Source of the DNA: Rhodococcus aetherivorans
GTDB taxonomy: Bacteria; Actinomycetota; Actinomycetes; Mycobacteriales; Mycobacteriaceae
DNA length: 64,000 nt
Assembly: GCF_011058165.1 (NCBI RefSeq)
Contig: NZ_JAALEG010000011.1
Location: 1 to 64,000 of the forward strand
Direction: 5' to 3'
This document shows positions 1 through 7,555 of the stretch, piece by piece (positions within the stretch are counted from its first letter, which is position 1; each line of letters opens with the position of its first letter). The notes under the pieces are model-generated. The model did no database searches. It saw only the letters and a program-made list of their open reading frames with translations, and was not told the DNA's origin. Position numbers and translations under genes: made by a program.

Positions 1-31
1 CCTTGGCGATCGACACCTTCGTCATGCGCAT
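1..31 (-). CDS. possible 5' end of an unidentified gene (partial)
   Basis: Minus-strand reading from ATG at 31 (a second ATG lies at 25) gives MRMTKVSIAK and then leaves the window. Only ten codons are visible, so no family can be named, and the sequence before the ATG has no convincing ribosome binding site. It is listed because the reading frame is open and the gap to ino1 is otherwise empty on this side. It could be spurious. Confidence 0.25.
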   Translation of the reverse strand, partial: MRMTKVSIAK

Positions 32-121
32 GGCGAAGAACCTAGCCTTCTTCGCCTCTCGTGCTGCTCGACCCACTGACATCTCCCCTGGTCAGGGAGC
101 GTGTCGCATGGACCACCTGAG

Positions 122-154
122 TCAGCCTGGATCGAAGGAATGTGACATTCGGCC
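122..154 (-). repeat. partial copy of an intergenic GGCCGAATGTCACA element
   Basis: Read on the minus strand this segment carries GGCCGAATGTCACA, four variable bases, TTCGATCCA, and then CTGA after two bases. The same words in the same order occur in the left half of the hairpin at 62575-62625. Here the matching right arm is missing, but GAATGT-G-ACATTC at 138-150 is itself a perfect palindrome. The element begins about 23 nt after the ino1 stop codon, the position of a transcription terminator, and the other copy lies 29 nt after the cysA stop. Nature unknown: terminator-like repeat or miniature mobile element remnant. Confidence 0.55.
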
Positions 155-177
155 ACAGAGGCGGTGGAAGCCGCGGA

Positions 178-1266
178 TCAGGCGTCGGCGCCGATGATGA
201 AGGCCTCGAGCTCGGCGCGAGCCTTGTCGTCGGCCATCTGGACCGGCGGGGACTTCATCAGGTAGGCGGAGGCCGGCAGCACGGGGCCGCCGATGCCGCG
301 GTCCTTGGCGATCTTCGCGGCGCGGATGGCGTCGATGATGATGCCGGCCGAGTTGGGCGAGTCCCACACCTCGAGCTTGTACTCGAGGTTCAGCGGCACG
401 TCACCGAAGGCGCGGCCCTCGAGGCGGACGTACGCCCACTTGCGGTCGTCGAGCCAGCCGACGTGGTCGGACGGGCCGATGTGGACGTCGTTGGCGCCCA
501 TCTCCTTCTTGAGATTGGAGGTGACGGCCTGGGTCTTGGAGATCTTCTTCGACTCGAGGCGCTCACGCTCGAGCATGTTCTTGAAGTCCATGTTGCCGCC
601 GACGTTGAGCTGCATGGTGCGGTCGAGCTGCACACCGCGGTCCTCGAACAGCTTCGCCATCACGCGGTGGGTGATGGTGGCGCCGACCTGCGACTTGATG
701 TCGTCGCCGACGATCGGGACGCCGGCCTCGGTGAACTTGGCGGCCCACTCCGGGTCGGAGGCGATGAACACGGGCAGCGCGTTGACGAAGGCGACGCCGG
801 CGTCGATGCAGCACTGGGCGTAGAACTTGTCGGCCTCTTCGGAACCGACGGGCAGGTAGGACACGAGCACGTCGACCTTCGCGTCCTTCAGCGCCTGCAC
901 GACGTCCACGGGCTCGGCCTCGGAGAGCTCGATGGTCTCGGCGTAGTACTTGCCGATGCCGTCGAGGGTGTGGCCGCGCTGGACGGTGACGCCGCTCGGC
1001 GGCACGTCGGCGATCTTGATGGTGTTGTTCTCGCTGGCGAAGATCGCCTCGGAGAGGTCGAAGCCGACCTTCTTCGCGTCCACGTCGAACGCGGCGACGA
1101 ACTGGACGTCGCGCACGTGGTACCGGCCGAACTCGACATGCATCAGGCCCGGAACGGTGGTGCCCGCCTCCGCGTCCTTGTAGTACTCGACGCCCTGGAC
1201 CAGGGACGAGGCACAGTTCCCCACGCCTACAATGGCCACGCGCACCGAGGTGCTGTTCTCACCCAT
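178..1266 (-). CDS. ino1: myo-inositol-1-phosphate synthase
   Basis: Cytoplasmic NAD-dependent enzyme converting glucose-6-phosphate to inositol-1-phosphate, the entry to phosphatidylinositol, PIM/LAM lipoglycans and mycothiol. The 362-aa length is normal for the short actinobacterial form. Visible motifs are the nucleotide-binding GVGNCASS at residues 14-21 and the family signatures [17 protein letters not shown] near 135 and [12 protein letters not shown] near 220. The ATG at 1266 overlaps the end of the upstream padR-like gene by 8 nt, so the two are co-transcribed and probably coupled. This linkage is conserved in mycobacteria (Rv0047c-Rv0046c), where the PadR-like protein is a candidate regulator of ino1. 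Identification is secure; regulation is inferred. Confidence 0.96.
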   Translation of the reverse strand: MGENSTSVRVAIVGVGNCASSLVQGVEYYKDAEAGTTVPGLMHVEFGRYHVRDVQFVAAFDVDAKKVGFDLSEAIFASENNTIKIADVPPSGVTVQRGHTLDGIGKYYAETIELSEAEPVDVVQALKDAKVDVLVSYLPVGSEEADKFYAQCCIDAGVAFVNALPVFIASDPEWAAKFTEAGVPIVGDDIKSQVGATITHRVMAKLFEDRGVQLDRTMQLNVGGNMDFKNMLERERLESKKISKTQAVTSNLKKEMGANDVHIGPSDHVGWLDDRKWAYVRLEGRAFGDVPLNLEYKLEVWDSPNSAGIIIDAIRAAKIAKDRGIGGPVLPASAYLMKSPPVQMADDKARAELEAFIIGADA

Positions 1267-1816
1267 GGTCGGGTTCTCCTTCTGTGTTGCGTTGTGCTGT
1301 CGACTGCTCGGCGGCGATCAATTCGTTGAGCCAGCGGACCTCGCGCTCGCTCGACTCGAGCCCGAGCTGATGAAGCTGACGGGTGTAGCGGTCCAAGGTG
1401 CCGCTCGCCCGCCCGATTGCGTCGCGGAGCCCTTCTCTGCGCTCCTCGACCTGGCGGCGCCTGCCCTCGAGGATCCGCATCCGCGCCTCGGCGGGGGTGC
1501 GGCTGAAGAAGGCGAGGTGCACGCCGAAACCGTCGTCGGTGTAGTTCTGCGGCCCGGTGTCGGCCACCAGCTCGGAGAAGCGCTTACGGCCCTCCGGGGT
1601 GAGCTGGTACACGCGACGGGCTCGTCGCATGACGGTGCCGGGTGCTCCCGAGTCCTCCTCGATGAGTCCGTCGGCCTGCATACGTCGCAGCGTCGGGTAG
1701 AGGGAACCGTAGGAAAAGGCGCGGAACGCGCCGAGCAGTCCGGTCAGTCGTTTGCGGAGCTCGTAGCCGTGCATGGGCGACTCGAGGAGCAGCCCGAGGA
1801 TTGCCAGCTCGAGCAA
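1259..1816 (-). CDS. PadR-family transcriptional regulator
   Basis: A 185-aa DNA-binding protein. The N-terminal PadR winged helix is clear ([21 protein letters not shown] at 3-23, then [20 protein letters not shown] and an [10 protein letters not shown] wing). The C-terminal half is a helical PadR_C-like dimerisation region rich in Arg and Glu. The start is TTG at 1816, chosen because GGAGGAGG lies five bases upstream and the reading begins with the family sequence LELAILGLL. It sits directly before ino1 with an 8-nt overlap. A perfect TATATCG-CAC-CGATATA palindrome 53 nt upstream is the likely self-operator. The ligand is unknown. The closest positional relative is mycobacterial Rv0047c. 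Confidence 0.9.
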   Translation of the reverse strand: MLELAILGLLLESPMHGYELRKRLTGLLGAFRAFSYGSLYPTLRRMQADGLIEEDSGAPGTVMRRARRVYQLTPEGRKRFSELVADTGPQNYTDDGFGVHLAFFSRTPAEARMRILEGRRRQVEERREGLRDAIGRASGTLDRYTRQLHQLGLESSEREVRWLNELIAAEQSTAQRNTEGEPDHG

Positions 1817-1868
1817 AGGGCCTCCTCCGCCGTGTCGATGAACTTATCCGAGTGATGCGATTGTCGAT

Positions 1869-1885
1869 TATATCGCACCGATATA
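1869..1885 (-). promoter_or_regulatory. candidate PadR operator palindrome
   Basis: TATATCG-CAC-CGATATA is a perfect 7+3+7 inverted repeat in the 120-nt gap before the padR-like gene, in an unusually AT-rich stretch. PadR proteins bind such AT-rich dyads at their own promoters. Its position relative to the start codon (about 55 nt upstream) suits autorepression of the padR-ino1 unit. Confidence 0.6.
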
Positions 1886-1936
1886 TAGGACGATACTGGA
1901 GCGGAGTGCATGTAACAACGGGTATCGGTAAATCGG

Positions 1937-2488
1937 TCAGGGTTCGTACGGGAACACCGCGATCGGCGTGCCGTCGAACGCGAAGACGAGATGCCCGCCC
2001 TGATCGGTGCCGGGACGCTGCGCGTGGACCACGACCGTGGCCCGGCCCTCGTCGTCGACGTCGACGCCGACCTGCTCCACCCGGCCGTCGGGCACCCGCA
2101 GCGTCGCGGGAGCGCCGAGGATCATCTCCGACACCGCGACGAGGTCCAGGCCCGCCAGATCGAAGGCCACCGCATCCGACGGCCGGGTACTCGGACTGCT
2201 CCACGAGTCGAACTCGCCGTCGAAGGTGTACGAGAGATACCGGTGCGGATCGCCGGCCACCGCCCGGTCGAACGACGCATGCTCCGGGAACAGGGTCAGG
2301 TCGTCGACCAGCGTGTCGCCGAACTCGGCCCGATAGTCCTCGACGAACCGAGCCAGCCCCTGCGGCGACGTCAGGTCCGGCAGCGGCTCCGGCCCGTCCG
2401 CCGCGTTCCCGACGACTCCCGCCAGCGCGCCCGTCACGGCCCCCACCGCGACGGTCGTCGCCGCGATCACCACACGCCGGGCCCTCAC
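1937..2488 (-). CDS. secreted or membrane-anchored protein sharing the C-terminal region of its DUF1707 neighbours
   Basis: A 183-aa protein with an N-terminal signal/anchor helix (residues 5-28, after MRARR). It lacks the DUF1707 head of the two genes upstream, but its extracytoplasmic part aligns by eye with theirs. All three have an FGDTLVDDL- or FGNTLV-type motif, then a charged EHAS-like turn, SYTFDGEFD or SYTYRGGFD, DLAGLD or DLATLD, and a final beta-rich stretch. The start codon overlaps the stop of the upstream gene (2485-2488), so translation is probably coupled. Function unknown. It may be a duplicated sensor or ligand-binding domain that lost its cytoplasmic head. Confidence 0.75.
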   Translation of the reverse strand: MRARRVVIAATTVAVGAVTGALAGVVGNAADGPEPLPDLTSPQGLARFVEDYRAEFGDTLVDDLTLFPEHASFDRAVAGDPHRYLSYTFDGEFDSWSSPSTRPSDAVAFDLAGLDLVAVSEMILGAPATLRVPDGRVEQVGVDVDDEGRATVVVHAQRPGTDQGGHLVFAFDGTPIAVFPYEP

Positions 2489-3312
2489 CGGGTCCCTCGG
2501 TTCTCGAACCGATGCAGCTCGATCAGTTCGCCCTGCGGCGTCACCTCGAGGAATCCGGTCTCGCCCGCCGTGTTGCGCACGAAGATGCGCACCGACGGCT
2601 GGTCGTACGAGAAGCCGACCGAGATGTGGCCGACCGTGCCGTCCGGCACGCCGACGCTCTGCGGCGCCCCCGCGACGTAGCGGGCGATCTCGTCGACGTC
2701 CAGCGTCGCCAGGTCGACCACCGGGGTGTCCACGGCACGGGTCCGGGGCGCATGGTCCGGGTCGAAACCGCCGCGGTAGGTGTACGACACCATGCGGTCC
2801 GGGACGTCGGGGACGGAGCGGGTGATGCTCGCGTGCTGCTCGAAGAAGTCCACCTTGTCGACGAGCGTGTTCCCGAACGCCGCCAGGTGGTCGGCCCGGT
2901 ACTGCTCGAGGCCCGCCCGGGTCACCAGGCTCGGCGTCGGCACCACGACCGGTCGCAGCGCCGCCGGGTCGAGGTACAGCGCCTGCTGCGCCCCGGCGGG
3001 TGGCGGGTCGGCGCGCACCCAGCGGAACGTCGCCACCCCCGCCACCACCGCCGCCGTCACCACGGCCCCGGCGAACACCCAGGGACCCCAGGCGCGGACC
3101 CGTGCCGCCGCGGCGGCGCCCGGGCTCGCCTGCAGGTCGGCGACCAGTTCGTCGAGCTCGCCGAGCGTGTCCGCCGCACCGGCGCGCGCATCCCGGACCT
3201 CGTGCTCGGCGCCCGAGAGCTGACCGTCCGCATACGCCGCGTCGAGCCGCGCCCGGACCGCAGCCCGATCGGCGTCGCGTGCCCTGGTGGAAGGCGAATG
3301 GCGGCCGATCAT
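2485..3312 (-). CDS. DUF1707 domain membrane protein
   Basis: A 275-aa protein. Residues about 6-55 form a DUF1707 (SHOCT-like) head with the characteristic ARDADRAAVRARLDAAYADG and DGQLSGAEHEVR. One transmembrane helix follows near 78-98, then an extracytoplasmic domain of about 170 residues shared with both neighbours. The ATG at 3312 begins MIGRHSPSTRARD and is the only start giving the normal DUF1707 N-terminus; the frame stays open far upstream because of GC content. It overlaps the next gene by ATGA, and together with 3336-4166 forms a tandem array. No biochemical role is established; cell-envelope location is inferred. Confidence 0.8.
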   Translation of the reverse strand: MIGRHSPSTRARDADRAAVRARLDAAYADGQLSGAEHEVRDARAGAADTLGELDELVADLQASPGAAAAARVRAWGPWVFAGAVVTAAVVAGVATFRWVRADPPPAGAQQALYLDPAALRPVVVPTPSLVTRAGLEQYRADHLAAFGNTLVDKVDFFEQHASITRSVPDVPDRMVSYTYRGGFDPDHAPRTRAVDTPVVDLATLDVDEIARYVAGAPQSVGVPDGTVGHISVGFSYDQPSVRIFVRNTAGETGFLEVTPQGELIELHRFENRGTR

Positions 3313-3335
3313 GCGGGAGATCGTAACGACGCAGC

Positions 3336-4166
3336 TCAGAACACGCCCAGCACGCCGCCGTCGAACAGAATCTTCACGTACCGCGTGCCGTCGCCGGACT
3401 CGACGTAGATGGTCACCGCCGGGGTGCCGTCGTGGGCGAACGACACGTGCGAGACCGTGCCGCCGGGCAGGCCGACCAGCGCGGGCGCCTCCGCGATCCG
3501 GGCGGTCACGGCCCCCGCGTCGACCGCGCCGAGGTCGAAGTCCTGGTAGCCGGGGAAGCGCTGCACCGTCACCGGTTGGGCCCGCAGTGCCCCACCCGCG
3601 TAGGTGTACGTCGCGATCCGGCCCGGCTCGTCCGGCAGCGCCCGTTCGATGTGGGCCCGCTCCGGACGGAGGACCAGCCGGTACACGACCGTGTTGCCGA
3701 AGCGGTCCCGCACCGCCGCGAGAACCGCCTCGAACCCGCCGGGCTCGAGCGGCCGGACCGGGGTCACAACGATCGGATCGACACCGTCGTCGGGGACCGC
3801 CACCGGCGCGGCGGGCTGCTCCCGCACCGCCGCGGGTCCCGGCGCCGGGCCGTCCCCATCCGACAGCATCACCGCCGCGCCGGCCGCCGCAGCCGCCACC
3901 GCGACCGTCACGGCGGCGGCCCGGCGCAGACCGGGCCGGCGGCCCGACGGCGGCGCTGCGAGGTCCCCGGAATCCTCCGGTGGCTGCAGGTCGCGGACCA
4001 GGTCCGCGAGCTCGCCCAGCGTCTTTGCGGACATCGCCCGGGCCGTCCGATCCCGGTGCTCCCCGAAATCGAGCTGGCCGTCGGCGTAGGCGGTGTCGAG
4101 ACGGCCACAGACCAGTGCCCGGTCGATGTCGCGTGCCCGCGTTCGCGGCGTGTGTCGGCTCACCAC
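3336..4166 (-). CDS. DUF1707 domain membrane protein
   Basis: A 276-aa paralogue of the next gene downstream. The N-terminal DUF1707 head (TRARDIDRALVCGRLDTAYADG, residues 8-30) is followed by a single hydrophobic helix of alanine and valine near 84-101 and an extracytoplasmic domain carrying FGNTVVYRLVLRPERAH, TYTYAGGALRAQ and DFDLGAVDAG, the counterparts of the shared motifs. It is the first gene of a three-gene minus-strand array whose members share the outer domain. It is divergent from the DUF5318 gene, leaving 94 nt for both promoters. Confidence 0.8.
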   Translation of the reverse strand: MVSRHTPRTRARDIDRALVCGRLDTAYADGQLDFGEHRDRTARAMSAKTLGELADLVRDLQPPEDSGDLAAPPSGRRPGLRRAAAVTVAVAAAAAGAAVMLSDGDGPAPGPAAVREQPAAPVAVPDDGVDPIVVTPVRPLEPGGFEAVLAAVRDRFGNTVVYRLVLRPERAHIERALPDEPGRIATYTYAGGALRAQPVTVQRFPGYQDFDLGAVDAGAVTARIAEAPALVGLPGGTVSHVSFAHDGTPAVTIYVESGDGTRYVKILFDGGVLGVF

Positions 4167-4248
4167 CCGGGCAGCCTAGAACGCCCGATATGGGCGCGTC
4201 GCGCAGTCGCGCGCCCCACACCCCGCCCACCCACGTGCCGTCCGCACG

Positions 4249-4261
4249 TACTCTGGACCCG
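4249..4261 (+). promoter_or_regulatory. -10 element placed for a leaderless transcript
   Basis: TACTCT at 4249-4254 is followed by six bases and then the GTG start at 4261. A -10 hexamer at this distance puts the transcription start on or next to the first base of the start codon, and no ribosome binding site is present. This is the usual arrangement of leaderless mRNAs in actinobacteria. No convincing -35 box is seen. Confidence 0.5.
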
Positions 4262-4683
4262 TGCGGATACAGCGGCAGGTGGTGGACTACGCGCTGCAGC
4301 GCAGGTCGCTGCTCGCCCAGGTCTACTCGGGGCGGACCGGCGTCGCAGAGGTGTGCGACGCCAGCCCCTACCTGCTCCGCGCCGCCAAGTTCCACGGTCG
4401 GGGCAGTGACGTGGTCTGCCCGATCTGCCGCAAGGAGCAGCTGACACTCGTGTCGTGGGTGTTCGGCGACAAGCTCGGCCCGGTGTCCGGGTCGGCCCGC
4501 ACCGCGGAGGAACTGGTCCGCCTGGCCGCCAGCCAGGAGGAGTTCTCCGTCCACGTGGTCGAGGTGTGCCGCACGTGCAGCTGGAACCACCTTGTCCAGT
4601 CCTATGTCCTGGGGGCGGAACCCGCGCCCAAGCGGCCCCGCCGCAGGTCGACCGGCCAGAGCCGCCGCACCGCGAGCGAGTGA
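4261..4683 (+). CDS. DUF5318 zinc-ribbon-like protein
   Basis: A 140-aa conserved actinobacterial protein, positional equivalent of Rv0049. It has two CxxC pairs (CPIC near residue 54 and CRTC near 102) that could bind one metal ion. The N-terminus MRIQRQVVDYALQRRS is typical. The C-terminus is basic (KRPRRRSTGQSRR), suggesting nucleic acid or membrane-surface contact. The GTG start at 4261 is probably used on a leaderless mRNA. It lies just before ponA in the same direction, with a repeat-containing gap of 193 nt. Function not known. Confidence 0.85.
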   Translation: MRIQRQVVDYALQRRSLLAQVYSGRTGVAEVCDASPYLLRAAKFHGRGSDVVCPICRKEQLTLVSWVFGDKLGPVSGSARTAEELVRLAASQEEFSVHVVEVCRTCSWNHLVQSYVLGAEPAPKRPRRRSTGQSRRTASE

Positions 4684-4708
4684 GCCGTGCGCGACCCCTG
4701 CTGAACCG

Positions 4709-4789
4709 CCCCGTCCCCGGTGACCCCGTCCCCGGTGACTCCGTCCCCTTGTGACACTGCACTGCCCGAAGAACACTGCACTGCCCGAA
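4709..4789 (+). repeat. two adjacent short tandem repeats before ponA
   Basis: Three units of CCCCGTCCCCGGTGA occupy 4709-4754 (the third is diverged and one base longer). They are followed directly by two units of CACTGCACTGCCCGAA at 4755-4770 and 4774-4789. The array lies between the DUF5318 stop and the ponA start, so it is in the untranslated leader or promoter of ponA. Such arrays can change copy number by slippage. Confidence 0.8.
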
Positions 4790-4876
4790 CGCGCGCTGCC
4801 CGACGAGACCGAAGTCTGCAGACGTGAAACGAGGACGCGTGCCACCGCGTCCGCGCTACCGGTTGGAGATGAGTAC

Positions 4877-7546
4877 GTGAGTTCCCCCCACAACGATCCG
4901 CAGGGCGAACGGCCGAGGCCGCCGCACGGGAACGGACCGGCAGGTCCCCCGCCGCCGCGGCGACCGGGACCCGTGGGGGGACCCCCGCCCGGACGCGCAC
5001 CCGGGGGTGGGCCGCCCATGGATCGGCGGATGCCGCCTCCGGGACGCCCCTATCCGCCGCAGCCGCGCCCCCAGCAGGGCGGGCCGCAGCCGTACCCGCC
5101 GCAGCAGTTCGCCGCGGGGAACCCACAAGCGCCGCGACCGCAGCAGCCGCCGCAGGACCGCACCCGGCAACTGCCGCCCCAGAACCGGCCCCCGGTGCCG
5201 AACCAGAACCGTCAGCAGCCGCCCAACCGGCCGGCCGGCGGCCCGCCCGGGCCCGGCGGGCGTCCCCCCACGCCTCCGCCCACCGCGCGCGGCGGTGGCG
5301 ACGAGCCGCCCCGCGGTGGTGGCGAGCCCAAGTCGACGCGCTGGCGCACCGTGCGGCGCGTCGGCTACGCGGCCGTGGCGCTGGCTCTGGTACTGCCCAT
5401 CCTCGCGTTCATGTTGGCCTACGTCGTCCAGGAGGTCCCCCGACCCGGTGACCTGAAGACCAACCAGGTGGCCACCGTCTACGCGGCCGACGGCTCGACC
5501 GTCATCACCAAGGTGGTGCCGCCCGAAGGCAACCGCACCGAGGTGCGGCTCGACGAGATTCCCGAGCACGTCCGCAACGCCGTGCTCGCCGCCGAGGACC
5601 GCGACTTCTACAGCAACCCGGGATTCTCGGTCAGCGGCTTCGCCCGCGCGGCCCGCGACAACATCCTCGGCCGGGAGAGCGCCGGCGGTGGTTCGACCAT
5701 CACCCAGCAGTACGTGAAGACGGCGCTGGTCGGATCCGAGCGCACCCTCACCCGCAAGATGAAGGAACTCGTCCTCGCGTCCAAGATGGCCAACCAGTGG
5801 TCCAAGGACGACATCCTCGCCGCCTACCTGAACACCATCTACTTCGGGCGCGGTGCGTACGGCATCGCCGCCGCCTCCACGGCGTACTTCGGCAAGCCGG
5901 TCGGCGAGCTCAGCGTCGAGGAGGGCGCGGTGCTCGCCTCCTCCATCCAGCTGCCGTCGCTGCTGGACCCGGAGACCAACCCGGAGGGCGCCCAGGCGCG
6001 CTGGAACTACGTCCTCGACGGGATGGTGTCCGCCGGCACCCTGAACGCGGCCGACCGGGCGTCGATGCAGTACCCGCGGTACGTGCCGCTGGCCGAGGTC
6101 GACAACGGCGGCCAGAGCAACGGGCCGGAGGGCCTGCTGCGCAACCAGGTGCTCCGGGAGCTCTCCGAGGAAGGCATCGACGAGACCCTGCTCAACACCG
6201 AGGGACTCCAGATCACCACCACGATCGACCCACAGGCGCAGGAGGCCGCGCTCGACGCCGTCCGCACCAACATGGAGGGCGAGCCGGAGGAGCTGCGCAC
6301 CGCCGTCGTGTCCGTCGATCCGCGCAGCGGCGCCGTCCGTGCCTACTACGGCGGCGACGACGGCGCCGGGTTCGATTTCGCCCAGTCCGGCCTGCAGACC
6401 GGATCGTCGTTCAAGGTGTTCGGCCTGGCCGCCAACCTCGACCAGGGCAACCCGTTGTCCGCCATGTACGACAGCGGCCCGCTCACCGTCAACGGCATCT
6501 CGATCGGCAACGTCGAAGGCGAGAACTGCGGTACCTGCACCATCGCCGAGGCGCTGAAGCGGTCGCTCAACACCAGCTTCTACCGGATGATGCTCGAGAT
6601 GGACAACGGCCCGCAGGCCATCGCCGACATGGCGCACCAGCTCGGCATCCCCGAGGAGATCCCCGGGGTCGGCGAGACCCTGACCGAGCCGGGCGGCGTC
6701 GGCCCCAACTACGGCATCGTGCTCGGGCAGTACCAGTCCCGCGTGATCGACATGGCGTCGGCGTATGCGACGCTCGCCGCGTCCGGCACCTACCACGAGC
6801 CCTACTTCGTGCAGAAGGTCGTCACCGCCGACGGCACGGTGCTGCTCGACCGCGGCACCCCGGCCGGGGAACAGCGGGTCGACGAGGCCGTCGCCGACAA
6901 CACCACCGCCGCGATGATGCCGATCGCCGCGTACTCCAACGGGCACGCCCTCGCCGGCGGCCGGCCGTCCGCCTCCAAGACCGGCACCGCCCAGCTCGGG
7001 GACACCGGCTCGAACAAGGACGCCTGGATGGTCGGCTACACGCCGTCGCTGTCCACGGCCGTGTGGGTCGGCACCGAACAGGGCCTGCCCCTGGAGAACA
7101 GCTGGGGCGGCATGATCTACGGCTCCGGCCTGCCGTCGGACATCTGGAAGGACACGATGGACGGCGCCCTCGACGGCACCGACGTCGAGAAGTTCCCGAC
7201 GCCCGAACCGATCGCCGGACAGGCCGGCGTGCCGGCGTACTCCGCGCCGGCGCCGCCGAAGACCACGACGCCGACCCCCACGACGACCGAGCGGACGACG
7301 CCGGAGCTGCCCACGCCGCCGGAGATCACGACCCGCAACGTCGAGATCCTCCCGGGCGTGACCATCCCCATGCCGGGGGTGGCGCCGCAGACGACCACGC
7401 AGCGGGTGCCCACGCCGACTCCCACCACGGAGGCGGACACGCCGGGCTTCGGGACACAGGACGACTCGACCGGCACCGGTGAAGACCAGCAGTCCGGCAA
7501 CAGCCGGTTCCAGGAGGACCCCGTCGGCGCCACACCCGGCGGGTAG
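4877..7546 (+). CDS. ponA: bifunctional penicillin-binding protein (class A), PonA
   Basis: An 889-aa membrane enzyme that polymerises and cross-links peptidoglycan. A long Pro/Gln/Gly-rich cytoplasmic tail (to about residue 155) precedes one transmembrane helix near 163-186. Next is the GT51 glycosyltransferase domain (AAEDRDFY near 237, GGGSTITQQYVKTAL, RKMKELVLASK, AAYLNTIYFGRGAYGIAAAS), then the transpeptidase domain with active-site SSFK near 510, SLN near 564 and KTGTA near 700, and a Thr/Pro-rich external tail. The GTG at 4877 is preferred over the upstream in-frame ATG at 4751 because GGAG stands eight bases before it and the repeats lie upstream. Equivalent of mycobacterial ponA1. 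Confidence 0.95.
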   Translation: MSSPHNDPQGERPRPPHGNGPAGPPPPRRPGPVGGPPPGRAPGGGPPMDRRMPPPGRPYPPQPRPQQGGPQPYPPQQFAAGNPQAPRPQQPPQDRTRQLPPQNRPPVPNQNRQQPPNRPAGGPPGPGGRPPTPPPTARGGGDEPPRGGGEPKSTRWRTVRRVGYAAVALALVLPILAFMLAYVVQEVPRPGDLKTNQVATVYAADGSTVITKVVPPEGNRTEVRLDEIPEHVRNAVLAAEDRDFYSNPGFSVSGFARAARDNILGRESAGGGSTITQQYVKTALVGSERTLTRKMKELVLASKMANQWSKDDILAAYLNTIYFGRGAYGIAAASTAYFGKPVGELSVEEGAVLASSIQLPSLLDPETNPEGAQARWNYVLDGMVSAGTLNAADRASMQYPRYVPLAEVDNGGQSNGPEGLLRNQVLRELSEEGIDETLLNTEGLQITTTIDPQAQEAALDAVRTNMEGEPEELRTAVVSVDPRSGAVRAYYGGDDGAGFDFAQSGLQTGSSFKVFGLAANLDQGNPLSAMYDSGPLTVNGISIGNVEGENCGTCTIAEALKRSLNTSFYRMMLEMDNGPQAIADMAHQLGIPEEIPGVGETLTEPGGVGPNYGIVLGQYQSRVIDMASAYATLAASGTYHEPYFVQKVVTADGTVLLDRGTPAGEQRVDEAVADNTTAAMMPIAAYSNGHALAGGRPSASKTGTAQLGDTGSNKDAWMVGYTPSLSTAVWVGTEQGLPLENSWGGMIYGSGLPSDIWKDTMDGALDGTDVEKFPTPEPIAGQAGVPAYSAPAPPKTTTPTPTTTERTTPELPTPPEITTRNVEILPGVTIPMPGVAPQTTTQRVPTPTPTTEADTPGFGTQDDSTGTGEDQQSGNSRFQEDPVGATPGG

Positions 7547-7555
7547 CCTCGCGGG

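Noticed and set aside
142-1329. Plus-strand frame of 395 codons opposite ino1
   Set aside because: Low-complexity Val/Leu/Gly/Asp composition typical of antisense reading; ino1 is certain on the other strand.
2485-5019. An 844-codon reading of the DUF1707 gene
   Set aside because: The frame is open by GC bias through the neighbouring DUF1707 gene and ponA; the normal DUF1707 start is ATG 3312.
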